This document shows, piece after piece, positions 54,430 through 63,900 of a DNA stretch of 64,000 nucleotides. The translations under genes were made by a program, and so were the position numbers. The DNA comes from Methylomonas sp. UP202 (GTDB taxonomy: Bacteria > Pseudomonadota > Gammaproteobacteria > Methylococcales > Methylomonadaceae), in NCBI RefSeq assembly GCF_029910655.1, contig NZ_CP123897.1, positions 4,639,547 to 4,703,546 on the forward strand, given 5' to 3'. Numbering within the stretch: the first letter of the stretch is position 1; every line of letters starts with the position of its first letter. The notes below the pieces were generated by a model. The model had not been told where the DNA came from. It did no database searches and was given only the letters and a program-made list of their open reading frames with translations.

Positions 54430-54933
54430 ATGACGATCAATCACCTGCTGGACAAACTGTTTCGCCGCCACCGCGAGGAATTGCTGGCGTTCGCCGAGCG
54501 CAAAGGCAATTACGACAATGCCGAAGACTTGGTGCAGGATGCTTTTTTGCGCTTGCTGCAACATGCCGATTTGCCGGCGGTGAACAACCCTCGCGCCTAT
54601 TTGTTCAAGATCACGTCGAATCTCAGCGCCGATCAATTCCGCCGGCCGTCACTGGAATTGATCGACCACGAAAACGCTGAGTACGACAATTATGCGTGTC
54701 CGCTACCGTTACCGGAAACGGTGGCCGAAAGCCAGCAAAGCTACCAATTCAGCCTGCAAGCGCTGCAGGATTTGCCGGAAATTGTCCGAACCTGCTTTTT
54801 ACTGCACCGCATCGACGGCATTCCCCAGGCCGATATCGCAAAGGCCTTCAATCTGCCGCGCCGCACCGTCGAACGTTACTGCGCCAAGGCCTTGGCGCAT
54901 TGCTGCGCCCGCTTGGATCAGCCGCGAGAATGA
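54430..54933 (+). CDS. FecI-type ECF sigma factor (cassette 4)
   Basis: 167 residues from the ATG at 54430 (MTINHLLDKLFRRHREELL). Region 2 (DLVQDAFLRLLQHA, AYLFKITSNLSADQFRR) and region 4 (IPQADIAKAFNLPRRTVERYCAKAL) are visible. The upstream extension to 54382 lacks support. fecR begins 57 bp downstream. Confidence 0.92.
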   Translation: MTINHLLDKLFRRHREELLAFAERKGNYDNAEDLVQDAFLRLLQHADLPAVNNPRAYLFKITSNLSADQFRRPSLELIDHENAEYDNYACPLPLPETVAESQQSYQFSLQALQDLPEIVRTCFLLHRIDGIPQADIAKAFNLPRRTVERYCAKALAHCCARLDQPRE

Positions 54934-54990
54934 CTGGCGGCTGGTTTTACAAATCGCCACCGTAGTCCTCAGTCGCGTTTCACCGCCGCC

Positions 54991-55959
54991 ATGATCAAAC
55001 CAACCGATCCCGATATTGCCGAACAAGCCAGCCACTGGGTGTTAAAACGCCTGGACGGCGCCGGTTCTAACACGGAACAGCGCGCTTTCCAGGCTTGGCT
55101 GGACGCCGATCCCCGTCATCTTCCGGCTTATCGCCATGCCGTCGCCGTTTGGCGGAACTTCGCGCCATCCGAAGGCCAGCCCGCCGATGTGAACTTGACG
55201 AACGCCCGCGCCCAATTTCGGGAAGCGCAATACCAAATCCGGCGCGCGCGAAACCGGCGTTTGCGCGGCCTGGCGTTGGCGGCGTTGCTGGTCGCCACGC
55301 CACCACTAACCTGGAACTGGCTGAATTCGGCCGAATACCGCACCGGCAAGGGTCAACGCCTATCGGTCGCGTTAGCCGACGGTTCGCGGGTCGAATTGAA
55401 TACCGATAGCCGTCTACGAGTGAATTATGCTTGGCAGACTCGGCAAGTCACCCTGGAGCGCGGCGAGGCTGTATTCGACGTCAAACACGATCCGGCCAAG
55501 CCCTTCGAAGTGCTCGCTCCCTCGGGCCGCATTCGCGATATCGGCACCCGTTTTAACGTCTACCAAGGCCGCGACGGCACCACCGTCAGCGTGATGGAAG
55601 GCGAAGTCGAAGTCGCCACCGTCAGCAGCACGCTGAACGAGCGCCTGCCGGCCGGCAGCCAAATTCATTTCGACGCGCGCGGCAGTTTGGGCGCGCCGAC
55701 AGCGTTCGATGCCGACGCAGTGACGGCCTGGCAAAAGAATTTACTGGTGTTTCGCAACGCGCCGCTGACCGAGGTCTTGGAGCAATTGAGCCGCTACCAC
55801 GCGGTGGACTTGCAGCTCGCCGATCCGGCCTTGCGCGACCTGAAGGTCAGCGGCGATTTTCCCAGCACCGATTTGACCGGAGCCTTGAAGGTCATCGCGG
55901 CGGCCTTGCCGATCAAGATCCGGCAAGCAGCGTCCGGCGTGATCGTGTTGGACCGCTAG
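54991..55959 (+). CDS. FecR-type anti-sigma regulator (cassette 4)
   Basis: 322 residues. DUF4880 domain (EQASHWVLKRLDGAGSNTEQ), membrane helix (LRGLALAALLVATPPLTWNWL), FecR domain (VALADGSRVELNTDSRLRV, VTLERGEAVFDVKHD, DIGTRFNVYQ) and C-terminal part (PLTEVLEQLSRYHAVDL, KVSGDFPS). Same layout as the other FecR proteins. Confidence 0.93.
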   Translation: MIKPTDPDIAEQASHWVLKRLDGAGSNTEQRAFQAWLDADPRHLPAYRHAVAVWRNFAPSEGQPADVNLTNARAQFREAQYQIRRARNRRLRGLALAALLVATPPLTWNWLNSAEYRTGKGQRLSVALADGSRVELNTDSRLRVNYAWQTRQVTLERGEAVFDVKHDPAKPFEVLAPSGRIRDIGTRFNVYQGRDGTTVSVMEGEVEVATVSSTLNERLPAGSQIHFDARGSLGAPTAFDADAVTAWQKNLLVFRNAPLTEVLEQLSRYHAVDLQLADPALRDLKVSGDFPSTDLTGALKVIAAALPIKIRQAASGVIVLDR

Positions 55960-56098
55960 GCGGTTTTCTCGCGCGAGCGATAGGCAGAACCGACAACTTG
56001 ACGCGCCCCGCCAGCGGCATCCTTATCCGCACACCTTCCGATCGTTAAGCCAACCGGCAGTTTCCGTTCGCGTTGGCGCGGAAAGCTGTCGGGCCGTT

Positions 56099-56170
56099 CC
56101 CTGAGCGGAGTCGTTGGGCGGCTCCCTGAATAGAGTCGAAGGGCCGCACCCTGAGCGGAGTCGAAGGGCA
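56099..56170. repeat. 25-bp tandem REP repeat, three copies
   Basis: Copies start at 56099, 56124 and 56149 (CCCTGAGCGGAGTCGAAGGG core). They belong to the same dispersed family as the arrays at 5861 and 44382. They sit between fecR and the receptor of cassette 4; no gene lies in 55960-56309. Confidence 0.82.
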
Positions 56171-56309
56171 TACAACCTTAAATTGCCCAAACATTCCGGA
56201 CAGCCCGCATCCTTATCGACCGCGAGATTTTTTTTCGAAAAAGTGGCGGTTGTCGGCGGCAAATCCCCTCTTAACGGATAGTGAAGCAAAAATAACCAAA
56301 GGAGGGATT

Positions 56310-58679
56310 ATGCACTCACTATCCAAAGCCCTGATGATCTGCACGTTGGCCGGAAGTGCGTGGACAGCGTCCGCGCAAGAGAAAAGTTTTAGCTTCGATA
56401 TTCCCGCGCAACCGCTGGCAGCGGCGCTGGAAAGCCTGCGGAGCCGGACCGGCATTCACGTGTTCTATGCCGAAGACGCGTTAAAAGGTAAAACCAGTGC
56501 CGCGTTGTCGGGCGACTTGACGGTTCAGCAAGCGGTGAGCAGTCTATTGGCGGGTAGCGGTCTGACTCACACCTTCACGTCGAGCGACACGGTCGCGATC
56601 AAGCGCATCGACACCGGCAGCGATGCCCATACCACGATGCCGGCGATCACGGTGGTCGGTAAAACCGAATACGATGCCAACGACCCTTTCAATACTAACT
56701 ACCAAACCCGCAACGCCACCACCGCGACCAAGACCGATACCCCGGTAATGGAGTTGCCGATGTCGGTGAAAGTCGTGCCGAAATCGGTGATCAACGACCA
56801 GCAAATCACCCGTCTGGACGACGCATTGAAAAACGTCAGCGGTGTGTTTGCCAGCCCCGGCAACGGCGGCACCACCGACTCGTTTATCGTACGCGGCTTC
56901 GTCGATTTCAACCCGTATTACAACGGCGTGCGGCTGGAGACCGGCTGGACTCAGGGTGGCTTGCGCGATGCCGCCGGCTTGGAGCGAGTGGAAGTCTTGA
57001 AAGGTCCGGCCTCGATACTGTACGGCCGCATCGAGCCCGGCGGCATGGTCAACATGGTGCCGAAAACGCCGTTGGCGACGCCCTATTATTCCTTGCAGCA
57101 GCAGTTCGGCTCCTACCGTTTTTATCGAACTACGATAGACGCCACCGGACCGGTGACCGACGACAAATCGGTGCAGTATCGCGCCAACCTGGCCTACGAA
57201 AACAAAGGCTCGTTTCGCGACTTTATCGAAGGCGAGCGGGTTTACTTCGCGCCGACCGTGCATTGGGACATCAGCGACCGCACCCAGGCGACTTTCTATG
57301 TCGATTATTTGCACAACGACACCGCGCCGGACGTCGGCGGCCCGCCACGTATCGGCAATCGCCCGGCCGATCTGCCGCGCAATCGCAATTTAAGCGAACC
57401 CAATATCCGCGCGGTCAGCGACGACATTCTGTTCGGCGTGGACTGGAGCCATGCCTTCAACAACCAATGGACCTTCCGCCACCGCTTCTTCGCCGATTTC
57501 ACCGAAGATAATGAAAATCTGCCCGGCGCGCCGGCCGGGTTGGCGGACGACAACCGCACGCTGCACCGGACGAACTTCGGCAACCGCGACAATTTGGGCA
57601 GTACTTACAACACCAACGTCGATCTGACCGGCAAGTTCAAGACCGGTATGTTGGCGCACACGTTCATGATCGGCGGCGATTATTTTACGTTCGAAAATAC
57701 CTTCGCTTGGCCGTCGCCGCAAGCAGTACCGGACATCGACATCTATAACCCGGTCTATTCGGGCAATCTCGGCTTGCTTTCGCGGCTGGACGCGGTCGGC
57801 AATTTGGGCTTCGAATGGTTCGGCCTGTATTTGCAGGACCAGATCAAGCTACCGGACGACGTACATTTACTGCTAGGCATGCGCTACGACAATGCCAACT
57901 CGTGGCAAGACTTCGGCGCTTTCGGCAGCGGCATCAAGGACACCAATCACGAGGATAAAGTCACGCCGCGCGTCGGCTTGCTCTGGCAGCCTATCCCGTC
58001 GCTCGGCGTCTACGGCAACTACGTGCAAGGCTTCGGCGCGCCGAACATTGGGGTTTATGCCAGCGGTGGAGCCAAAATCAAACCGCAAACCTCGGAGCAA
58101 TGGGAGGCCGGCTTCAAGAAGGAATGGCTGGACGGCAAACTCAATCTGACCGCCGCCTATTTCGAAATCACCAAACAAAACATCGCCACGCCGATCGCCA
58201 ATTCCCTTTTTTTCGAAGCGGTCGGCAAGGCTCGCAATCGCGGCTACGAATTGGATTTGACCGGCGAAGTACTGCCGGGCTGGAAGGTGATCGGGGTTTA
58301 TTCCTACATAGACTCGGAAATCGTCAGCAACGGCGGCGTCGATGAAGGCCATCGATTGGCCAACGTCCCGGCGCATGGCGGCAGCCTGTGGAATACCTAT
58401 ACCTTGCAGGACGGCGCGTTGAAAGGGCTGAAGTTCGGCGCCGGCGTCGTCGCCCGCTCGCAGCGACAAGGCTCGAACGAAAACAACTTCCAGCTGCCGG
58501 GTTACGCGATCTTCAATGCGCTGATCGGCTACGAAACCCACATCGGCAAAACCAAACTAACCACCCAAATCAACGCGGACAATCTGCTGGACAAGGCATA
58601 TTTCGAAACCGGCCGGGCCGACCGCAACTTTTGGGGCACGCCACGCACCTTCATGGGCTCGGTGCGCTTGGAGTATTGA
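56310..58679 (+). CDS. TonB-dependent receptor with STN domain (cassette 4)
   Basis: 789 residues from the ATG at 56310, which follows AAAGGAGGG; a longer frame to 56250 is rejected. Signal peptide (ICTLAGSAWTASAQ), STN domain (about 28-100, FDIPAQPLAAALESLRSRTG), TonB-box-like MPAITVVG, plug (KTDTPVMELPMSVKVVPKSVI, VLKGPASILYGRIEPGGMVNM) and a barrel ending GSVRLEY. It is the most diverged of the four receptors in its barrel. Ligand unknown. Confidence 0.94.
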   Translation: MHSLSKALMICTLAGSAWTASAQEKSFSFDIPAQPLAAALESLRSRTGIHVFYAEDALKGKTSAALSGDLTVQQAVSSLLAGSGLTHTFTSSDTVAIKRIDTGSDAHTTMPAITVVGKTEYDANDPFNTNYQTRNATTATKTDTPVMELPMSVKVVPKSVINDQQITRLDDALKNVSGVFASPGNGGTTDSFIVRGFVDFNPYYNGVRLETGWTQGGLRDAAGLERVEVLKGPASILYGRIEPGGMVNMVPKTPLATPYYSLQQQFGSYRFYRTTIDATGPVTDDKSVQYRANLAYENKGSFRDFIEGERVYFAPTVHWDISDRTQATFYVDYLHNDTAPDVGGPPRIGNRPADLPRNRNLSEPNIRAVSDDILFGVDWSHAFNNQWTFRHRFFADFTEDNENLPGAPAGLADDNRTLHRTNFGNRDNLGSTYNTNVDLTGKFKTGMLAHTFMIGGDYFTFENTFAWPSPQAVPDIDIYNPVYSGNLGLLSRLDAVGNLGFEWFGLYLQDQIKLPDDVHLLLGMRYDNANSWQDFGAFGSGIKDTNHEDKVTPRVGLLWQPIPSLGVYGNYVQGFGAPNIGVYASGGAKIKPQTSEQWEAGFKKEWLDGKLNLTAAYFEITKQNIATPIANSLFFEAVGKARNRGYELDLTGEVLPGWKVIGVYSYIDSEIVSNGGVDEGHRLANVPAHGGSLWNTYTLQDGALKGLKFGAGVVARSQRQGSNENNFQLPGYAIFNALIGYETHIGKTKLTTQINADNLLDKAYFETGRADRNFWGTPRTFMGSVRLEY

Positions 58680-58835
58680 TAGTCCTTTCGAATCCGGACG
58701 CTTTCGAGCGGCCTAGCCGCTCGATCGCAACGCCGCCATCGGTTCCGATTCAAACCCTGCCAGGTTTTGAATGCTTGGGATCGGCCAATATCGGAATTTT
58801 TGATCGTCCGGTTAAGTGCTTTTAACAGATGTAGG

Positions 58836-58890
58836 GTGGGCAAATTTGCCCACCATTGCAACCCGCGTGGGCACAAAAAGCCGTGCCCAC
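58836..58890. repeat. Double palindromic REP (GTGGGCA family)
   Basis: Two adjacent palindromes: GTGGGCAAATTTGCCCAC (58836-58853) and GTGGGCAC...GTGCCCAC (58867-58890). This is a common extragenic repeat pattern. The remaining bases of 58680-59254 contain no recognisable gene. Confidence 0.75.
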
Positions 58891-59080
58891 CGGGCTGATG
58901 CCGCGCGTTTTCGGAGGGCTAGGACAGCCCTTCCGAAAACCCCGCCCGAACCAACAGGCGCGCATTCATTTGGAACGAATTTGAACAGCCGATAGGCTGG
59001 CCACCAGGGATGGTTTTCGTAACGAAAGAAACTCGGCTGTCGGGCCGAAACCCGACATTAAAACCAACTTCGCGTTAGCG

Positions 59081-59175
59081 AACCTCTGATTAATTCACGA
59101 CCACAGCCTTATATGCCTTTTAAATCAATCAGTTGAACCCCTATGATCCTGTAAAAACCGATTTAATCAGAGGCT
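59081..59175. repeat. Small inverted-repeat element
   Basis: TTAGCGAACCTCTGATTAA near 59076-59093 is mirrored by TTAATCAGAGGCTTCTTAGCG at 59163-59183, with about 70 bases between. It has the form of a short MITE or REP doublet and carries no ORF. Confidence 0.6.
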
Positions 59176-59254
59176 TCTTAGCGAAACACAAGATAGATTT
59201 GCTTTCACTCCGCGTGGGTGCAAACACCGTGCCCCCTCAACTCCACTGAATATT

Positions 59255-59734
59255 TCAACTCAAATGCAATTCAGCCGCGCCATATATCCTATGCAAGTCT
59301 TTAAAGGCATGTCGAAGAGCTCGCCCTGCCAGGTTATTTTCGTAAGCTGCTTTATTTGTTGGCTGTGGTTTTCCGGTACTCGGTAAATACTCTTTCCATC
59401 TCCAGTCTTTTAAAATCCCTGGTTCATCATCTAATTCAACAGCGATATGCCAGCGATGGTGAACGACATTACGGGCATAACGAAATCCAAGAACAATACC
59501 TTCCAAATCTTGAGATAGTGGCAATTTCTTAATCCAATCTTTGCCATGCCCGTCTTCAAGTCGCTCTTCAATGACATCGGCCCACCCAAGAGTTTCTAAG
59601 AGCGGGACATAAAGAAGTCGTGAATCATCTTCTTTTTTTGCTTGTACTCGCTGAGCCTTCAATCGTTCATACGCAGCATCGTAGCCCATAAATATTAACT
59701 TTAAATCTACCATTCCGTCTTTGTTTAATGTCAC
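59255..59734 (-). CDS. Unknown protein with a HEPN-like RNxxxH motif
   Basis: 159 residues from a GTG at 59734 that has GGAGG five bases upstream; a TTG at 59746 is also in frame. The protein is helical and contains RYARNVVHHRWH, where RNVVHH fits the RNxxxH signature of HEPN-type RNases (Arg88, His93). The DNA is AT-rich compared with the neighbours, which suggests transfer. No nucleotidyltransferase (MNT) partner is adjacent. HEPN assignment is tentative because one motif is weak evidence. Confidence 0.5.
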   Translation of the reverse strand: MTLNKDGMVDLKLIFMGYDAAYERLKAQRVQAKKEDDSRLLYVPLLETLGWADVIEERLEDGHGKDWIKKLPLSQDLEGIVLGFRYARNVVHHRWHIAVELDDEPGILKDWRWKEYLPSTGKPQPTNKAAYENNLAGRALRHAFKDLHRIYGAAELHLS

Positions 59735-59928
59735 AAGCGCCTCCAATATTAATGCTTAACTCAGAGTTAAGCAGCACCAAACCAGGTTACTTTTACCTAA
59801 ATTTTCCTTGCCGTAGATATTATTTTATTTATTCGGTGGCATTCAATCAAGATGCGAATCGTTTTGAGAATTTCAGCATAGCTGAATCTATTTAACTTGC
59901 TGAATTCTCAAAAAACGCACACAGGGCC

Positions 59929-60586
59929 GTAGGGCGGATAAGCGTAGCGTCATCCGCCGATAAAACCGTCAATTATCCGGTTCACCCGCTTCCAAAACTG
60001 CCAAGTCCAACCCCGTCCAATTTAACGGATAAACACTCATTTTGACCAAGCGCTGAAAACTTGATTGACCTTGATGCCCTCGGGCAAATCCTTAACGGTA
60101 ACAGCCCAACCATGCTTAACAGGGTTGTAATGGATGTCATTCATATGTGCCGCGTAGTCGGCATCATCGGTAATGGTATGTTCCCAAAAACGACGTTGCC
60201 ATATGCCTCGCTCGTGGCGTTTTATTCTGATTGAGGAGCGATATTCGGTTTTCGGTATCGCTTTCAAGAAGGCTTTTTTAATCGCCCGCCGTCGATTGGA
60301 ATATTGGTCGTCACCGGTCGGTAATGTCCAAATCGCATGCATGTGATCAGGCAAAACCACCCAGGCATCGATATACCCATAGGGCACAAGTAAAATAGCG
60401 GCTTTTCCCGAACTACTCGTACCGCTTCCCGTAACTCTAAAACATGCTCGATCAACAGCGTCGATTTCCGTTCGAGCAGGTTAACGGTGAAGAAATAGGT
60501 GCCGCCAGGAAAGCGATTTCGTCGATAACTTGGCATGAAGAGAGTTTAACCGATATGGCGGATGACGCTACGCTTATCCGCCCTAC
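59929..60586. mobile_element. RAYT gene bounded by inverted REP copies
   Basis: GTAGGGCGGATAAGCGTAGC... (59929-59958) and its exact reverse complement (60557-60586) flank the REP-associated tyrosine transposase gene. The 30-base core is identical in both. Pairs of REPs around a RAYT are the usual arrangement for this domesticated transposase family. Confidence 0.85.
60037..60536 (-). pseudogene. REP-associated tyrosine transposase, frameshifted
   Basis: The N-terminal frame (60536 to about 60400) encodes MPSYRRNRFPGGTYFFTVNL... and the second frame (to 60037) continues with YIDAWVVLPDHMHAIWTLP, NRRRAIKKAF, WQRRFWEHTI and DIHYNPVKHGWAV. Together they make a normal Y1/RAYT protein with the HMHAIW metal site, but a single-base frameshift near 60390-60415 separates them. 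Either the gene is recently inactivated or there is a sequencing error. Confidence 0.85.
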
Positions 60587-60914
60587 AGCCACTTTGAAAT
60601 TGTCATCAAACCGTTGGGGTTAATGGGCCGCTATAAGGACTAAATCAGTCGTTCACCAGAAATCAGGGCGGTCTGCTTAGGGTCGATTGCGCCAATTCAT
60701 CACTTCCAAAAGCTGTCATTCAACACTGGCGTAATCATATTTGGAATCGATGGCCTGGTTTGCATCGGAACGGGTGGCGGTTTTCAATTATTTAGCTTAT
60801 TCGGACGGAAACCCATACTCCCGCGTTTCCGGTTGACAGCCCCTGCCACTGCAATGATAGTCGGGAGCGGCTTTGATTTGTCTGGGCTATACCGCGACGC
60901 CTTCACCACTAGGC
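60587..60914. other. Intergenic stretch without a recognised gene
   Basis: About 330 bases between the RAYT element and the 3' end of the polyketide synthase gene. No ORF with a ribosome site, shared repeat or clear terminator was found. Confidence 0.45.
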
Positions 60915-63900
60915 TTACGTATCCGCCAGGATGTTTTGTAATTTCTCGCTAATTAACCGATCCAATTCCTGCTCGGATAAATTTTCCACCGCCGTCCGGC
61001 CGGTATCGGCATTAACGTCCTCGACTGGGCTCGGTAGCGGTTTTGCGTAGCGCTCCAACAAATACGCGCAGACATCGGCCACATTGGCGTAGTCAAACAA
61101 TAACGTCGTCGGCAAATCGCCACCTAGGCGACGCTGCAAATTTACCCTCAACTCGACGATGGTGATCGAATCAAGCCCCATGTCGAAAAAACCTTGATAA
61201 CTATCGATGGTTTTAGCTTCGTCCAGATACAGCACTTGCTTGATCGCTTGCTCGAGTTGGGTTTTGGCCAATTGGTAAGCTTCGTCCTGGCTTAACTCGG
61301 CTATTTGTTGCTCGAAATTAAGCACTGCTGGACTATCCGCGATAGCTTCGGCCTCTTCTACCAGCCCGCCGGTCACCTGCCATAAAGGTTTAGTCGCCGC
61401 CTCGGCCAAGGCCTTGTGAAATAGCGGCCAATCGACGTCCATCAACACTTGCTGGCTCGCGCCGGCATTCAAGGCTTTCGCCAATAAACTCACAGCGAAC
61501 GGCGCTGGCATCGCCACGACGCCGCTAGCTTGCATACGCTGTTGATCGACCCAGTCCAAGCCGGCGGCCATGCCGACATCGGCCCAAGCGCCCCAGTTGA
61601 CGGTTAATGCCGGCAAACCCAAGCGATTGCGGTATTGCGCTAAACCGTCCATCGCGGCATTGGCGGCGGCATAAGCCGCTTGCCCTCTGGAACCCAGCAC
61701 CGAAGCCGCCGACGAACACAGCACGAAAAAATCCAATGCCGCATCTTTGGTGGCTTGATGCAACAACCAAGCCCCCGTCACCTTAGCCGACCATACCGCT
61801 TTAAAATCGTCCGCTTGCAGATTTTCCAACAGGCCGTCTTTTAAGATTCCGGCCGCATGTATGACGCCTCTCAAGCGTCCGCCCTGTTGCTGAATATGCG
61901 CCATTAACGCGGCGACTGCCTCGCCATCGGCGATGTCGGCTTGAACGCTGCGCACGTCGCCGCCTTGCCGCCGTAAATCTTCAATCTTCTGCTGCGCCTC
62001 GCCCGCAGCCGGACGGCGGGCAATCAGCCATACCCGGCCGGCCTTGTTCGCCACCAACCAGCCGGCAATAGCCAAACCCAAGCCGCCCAAGCCGCCGGTA
62101 ATCAGGTAATCGCCGCGCGGATCGATGACGACAGCGGCTGCGGGTAAGGCGCTCGGTGTCAATCTGGCCACGTAGCAACCTTCCGGCCGAATCGCAATTT
62201 GTTCGCCGCGAGGCGCTATCGCCATGATCGCCATCAACTTAGTCAACTGCTCCGGGCTGATGTCGGCCAAATCCAGCAAACCGCCGAACAGTGCCGGTTG
62301 TTCCAAGCCAATCACCCGCCCAAGCCCCCACGCGGCGGCGCTTAACCAGCCGGTTGCCGCGTCGCCGTCAGCGGCGACTTGCGCGTTCTCGGTTAACCAC
62401 CAAATCGGTAGCAGTTTATCCGCTTGTTTCAAAGCCCGGTAACAAGCAATAAACCGAGCCATCACCGCGCCGAGGGCTTCCGGCCCGCCATCGGCCAAAT
62501 CGCAGGTTTGAAAATTCATCACCGCCAGTTCCCTCGAGGATGTCGAAGCAATATCCTCCAAACAACGTTGCCAATCCTGCTCGCTATCGAAAGGCAGCCG
62601 ATAATGTTGCGCGCTTATTTTTTGATACTCGCGCCCCGATTCGAGCAAGACCATCGGCATCTTGGCGCCCGAACCGGCATTAAACAGCGTTTTGGCTCGC
62701 CCTTGCCGGTCGGCGATCAACAACCAGGTTTTGGCGGCCCCGGCTGGCGGCAATTCGTAGCGCCGCCAGCTAATTTGATAAGCGCATTGCGCCTGCCGAT
62801 CTTGCGAAATCGCCTGCTGATGCAATGCAGTCAGATTGTGCAGAATTTGCAGGGTTAATTTTCGTTCGTCCTCGTTCGGGGTTTTATCCTGCCATAAGGC
62901 GGCCAACAAACTTTCGGTTTGGCCTTCGGCCAAGGCCTGTAAAACCGTAGACGCCGACTGAGCCTCGGTAATCGCTTGTTTAGCCGTAGGCGCAGCCAGC
63001 CAATAAAACTGGCGTTGCCAGGGATAGTTCGGCAATTTGATTTTTTCGCCGCCGGCGACGGCCCGCCAATCGGGCGTCAAACCCGCTTGATATAACCGAG
63101 CCAGCGCCCGGTAAGTTTCCACCCGGCTATCGCCCTTGCCGGTTTGGCCGTGCAGACAGATTTTTTCCGCGGCGGACTCGATCTGCTTGACCAAACCGAA
63201 TAAGACCGGCCTCGGTCCTATTTCCAGCAAAATATCCGCCCCTAGCGCGGCAAGTTGCCGCACGGCCGGATAAAATTGCACCGCTTGGCGGATGTGCTTA
63301 ACCCAATAATCCGCTCCGGCGATTTCCTCGCCCGCTATGCGGCCTGTCAAGGTCGATACCAGGGTCTTATCCGGCGCGCGAAAAGCAATGGTCTCAGCAA
63401 TCTCGGCAAAAACCGGTAAAGCCGCTTGCATGGCCGGCGAATGAAATCCGTGGGCGACATTCAACGGGGTAACGGAAAGCCCAGCCTGCTCCAACGCTAC
63501 GCTAATTTCTTGCAAAGCTTCCTTCAAGCCTGAAATCACCAGACTGTTGGCGGTATTCACCACCGCGATGCCGGCGCTATCGACGAAGGGAGCAAGCCAG
63601 GGCTGAACGGTTTTTTCGTCGGCGGCAACGGCGATCATCGCGCCGGGTACGGCATGCTCGTTGATACTGCTGCTACGCGCGGCAATCAATTTCAAGGCAT
63701 CGGACAACGCAAACACCCCGGCATGGCAAGCCGCCGCGTATTCGCCGATGCTATGCCCCAACACGAAATCGGCCTTGATCCCCCAACTTTGCCACAAGGC
63801 CAGCATCGCATACTGAAACACGAAAATCGCCGGCTGGGCATGGGTTCTCAGCCGTTGTTCGTCTGCTTCGTCGCACAACAAGGCCTTGACCGAATAACCA

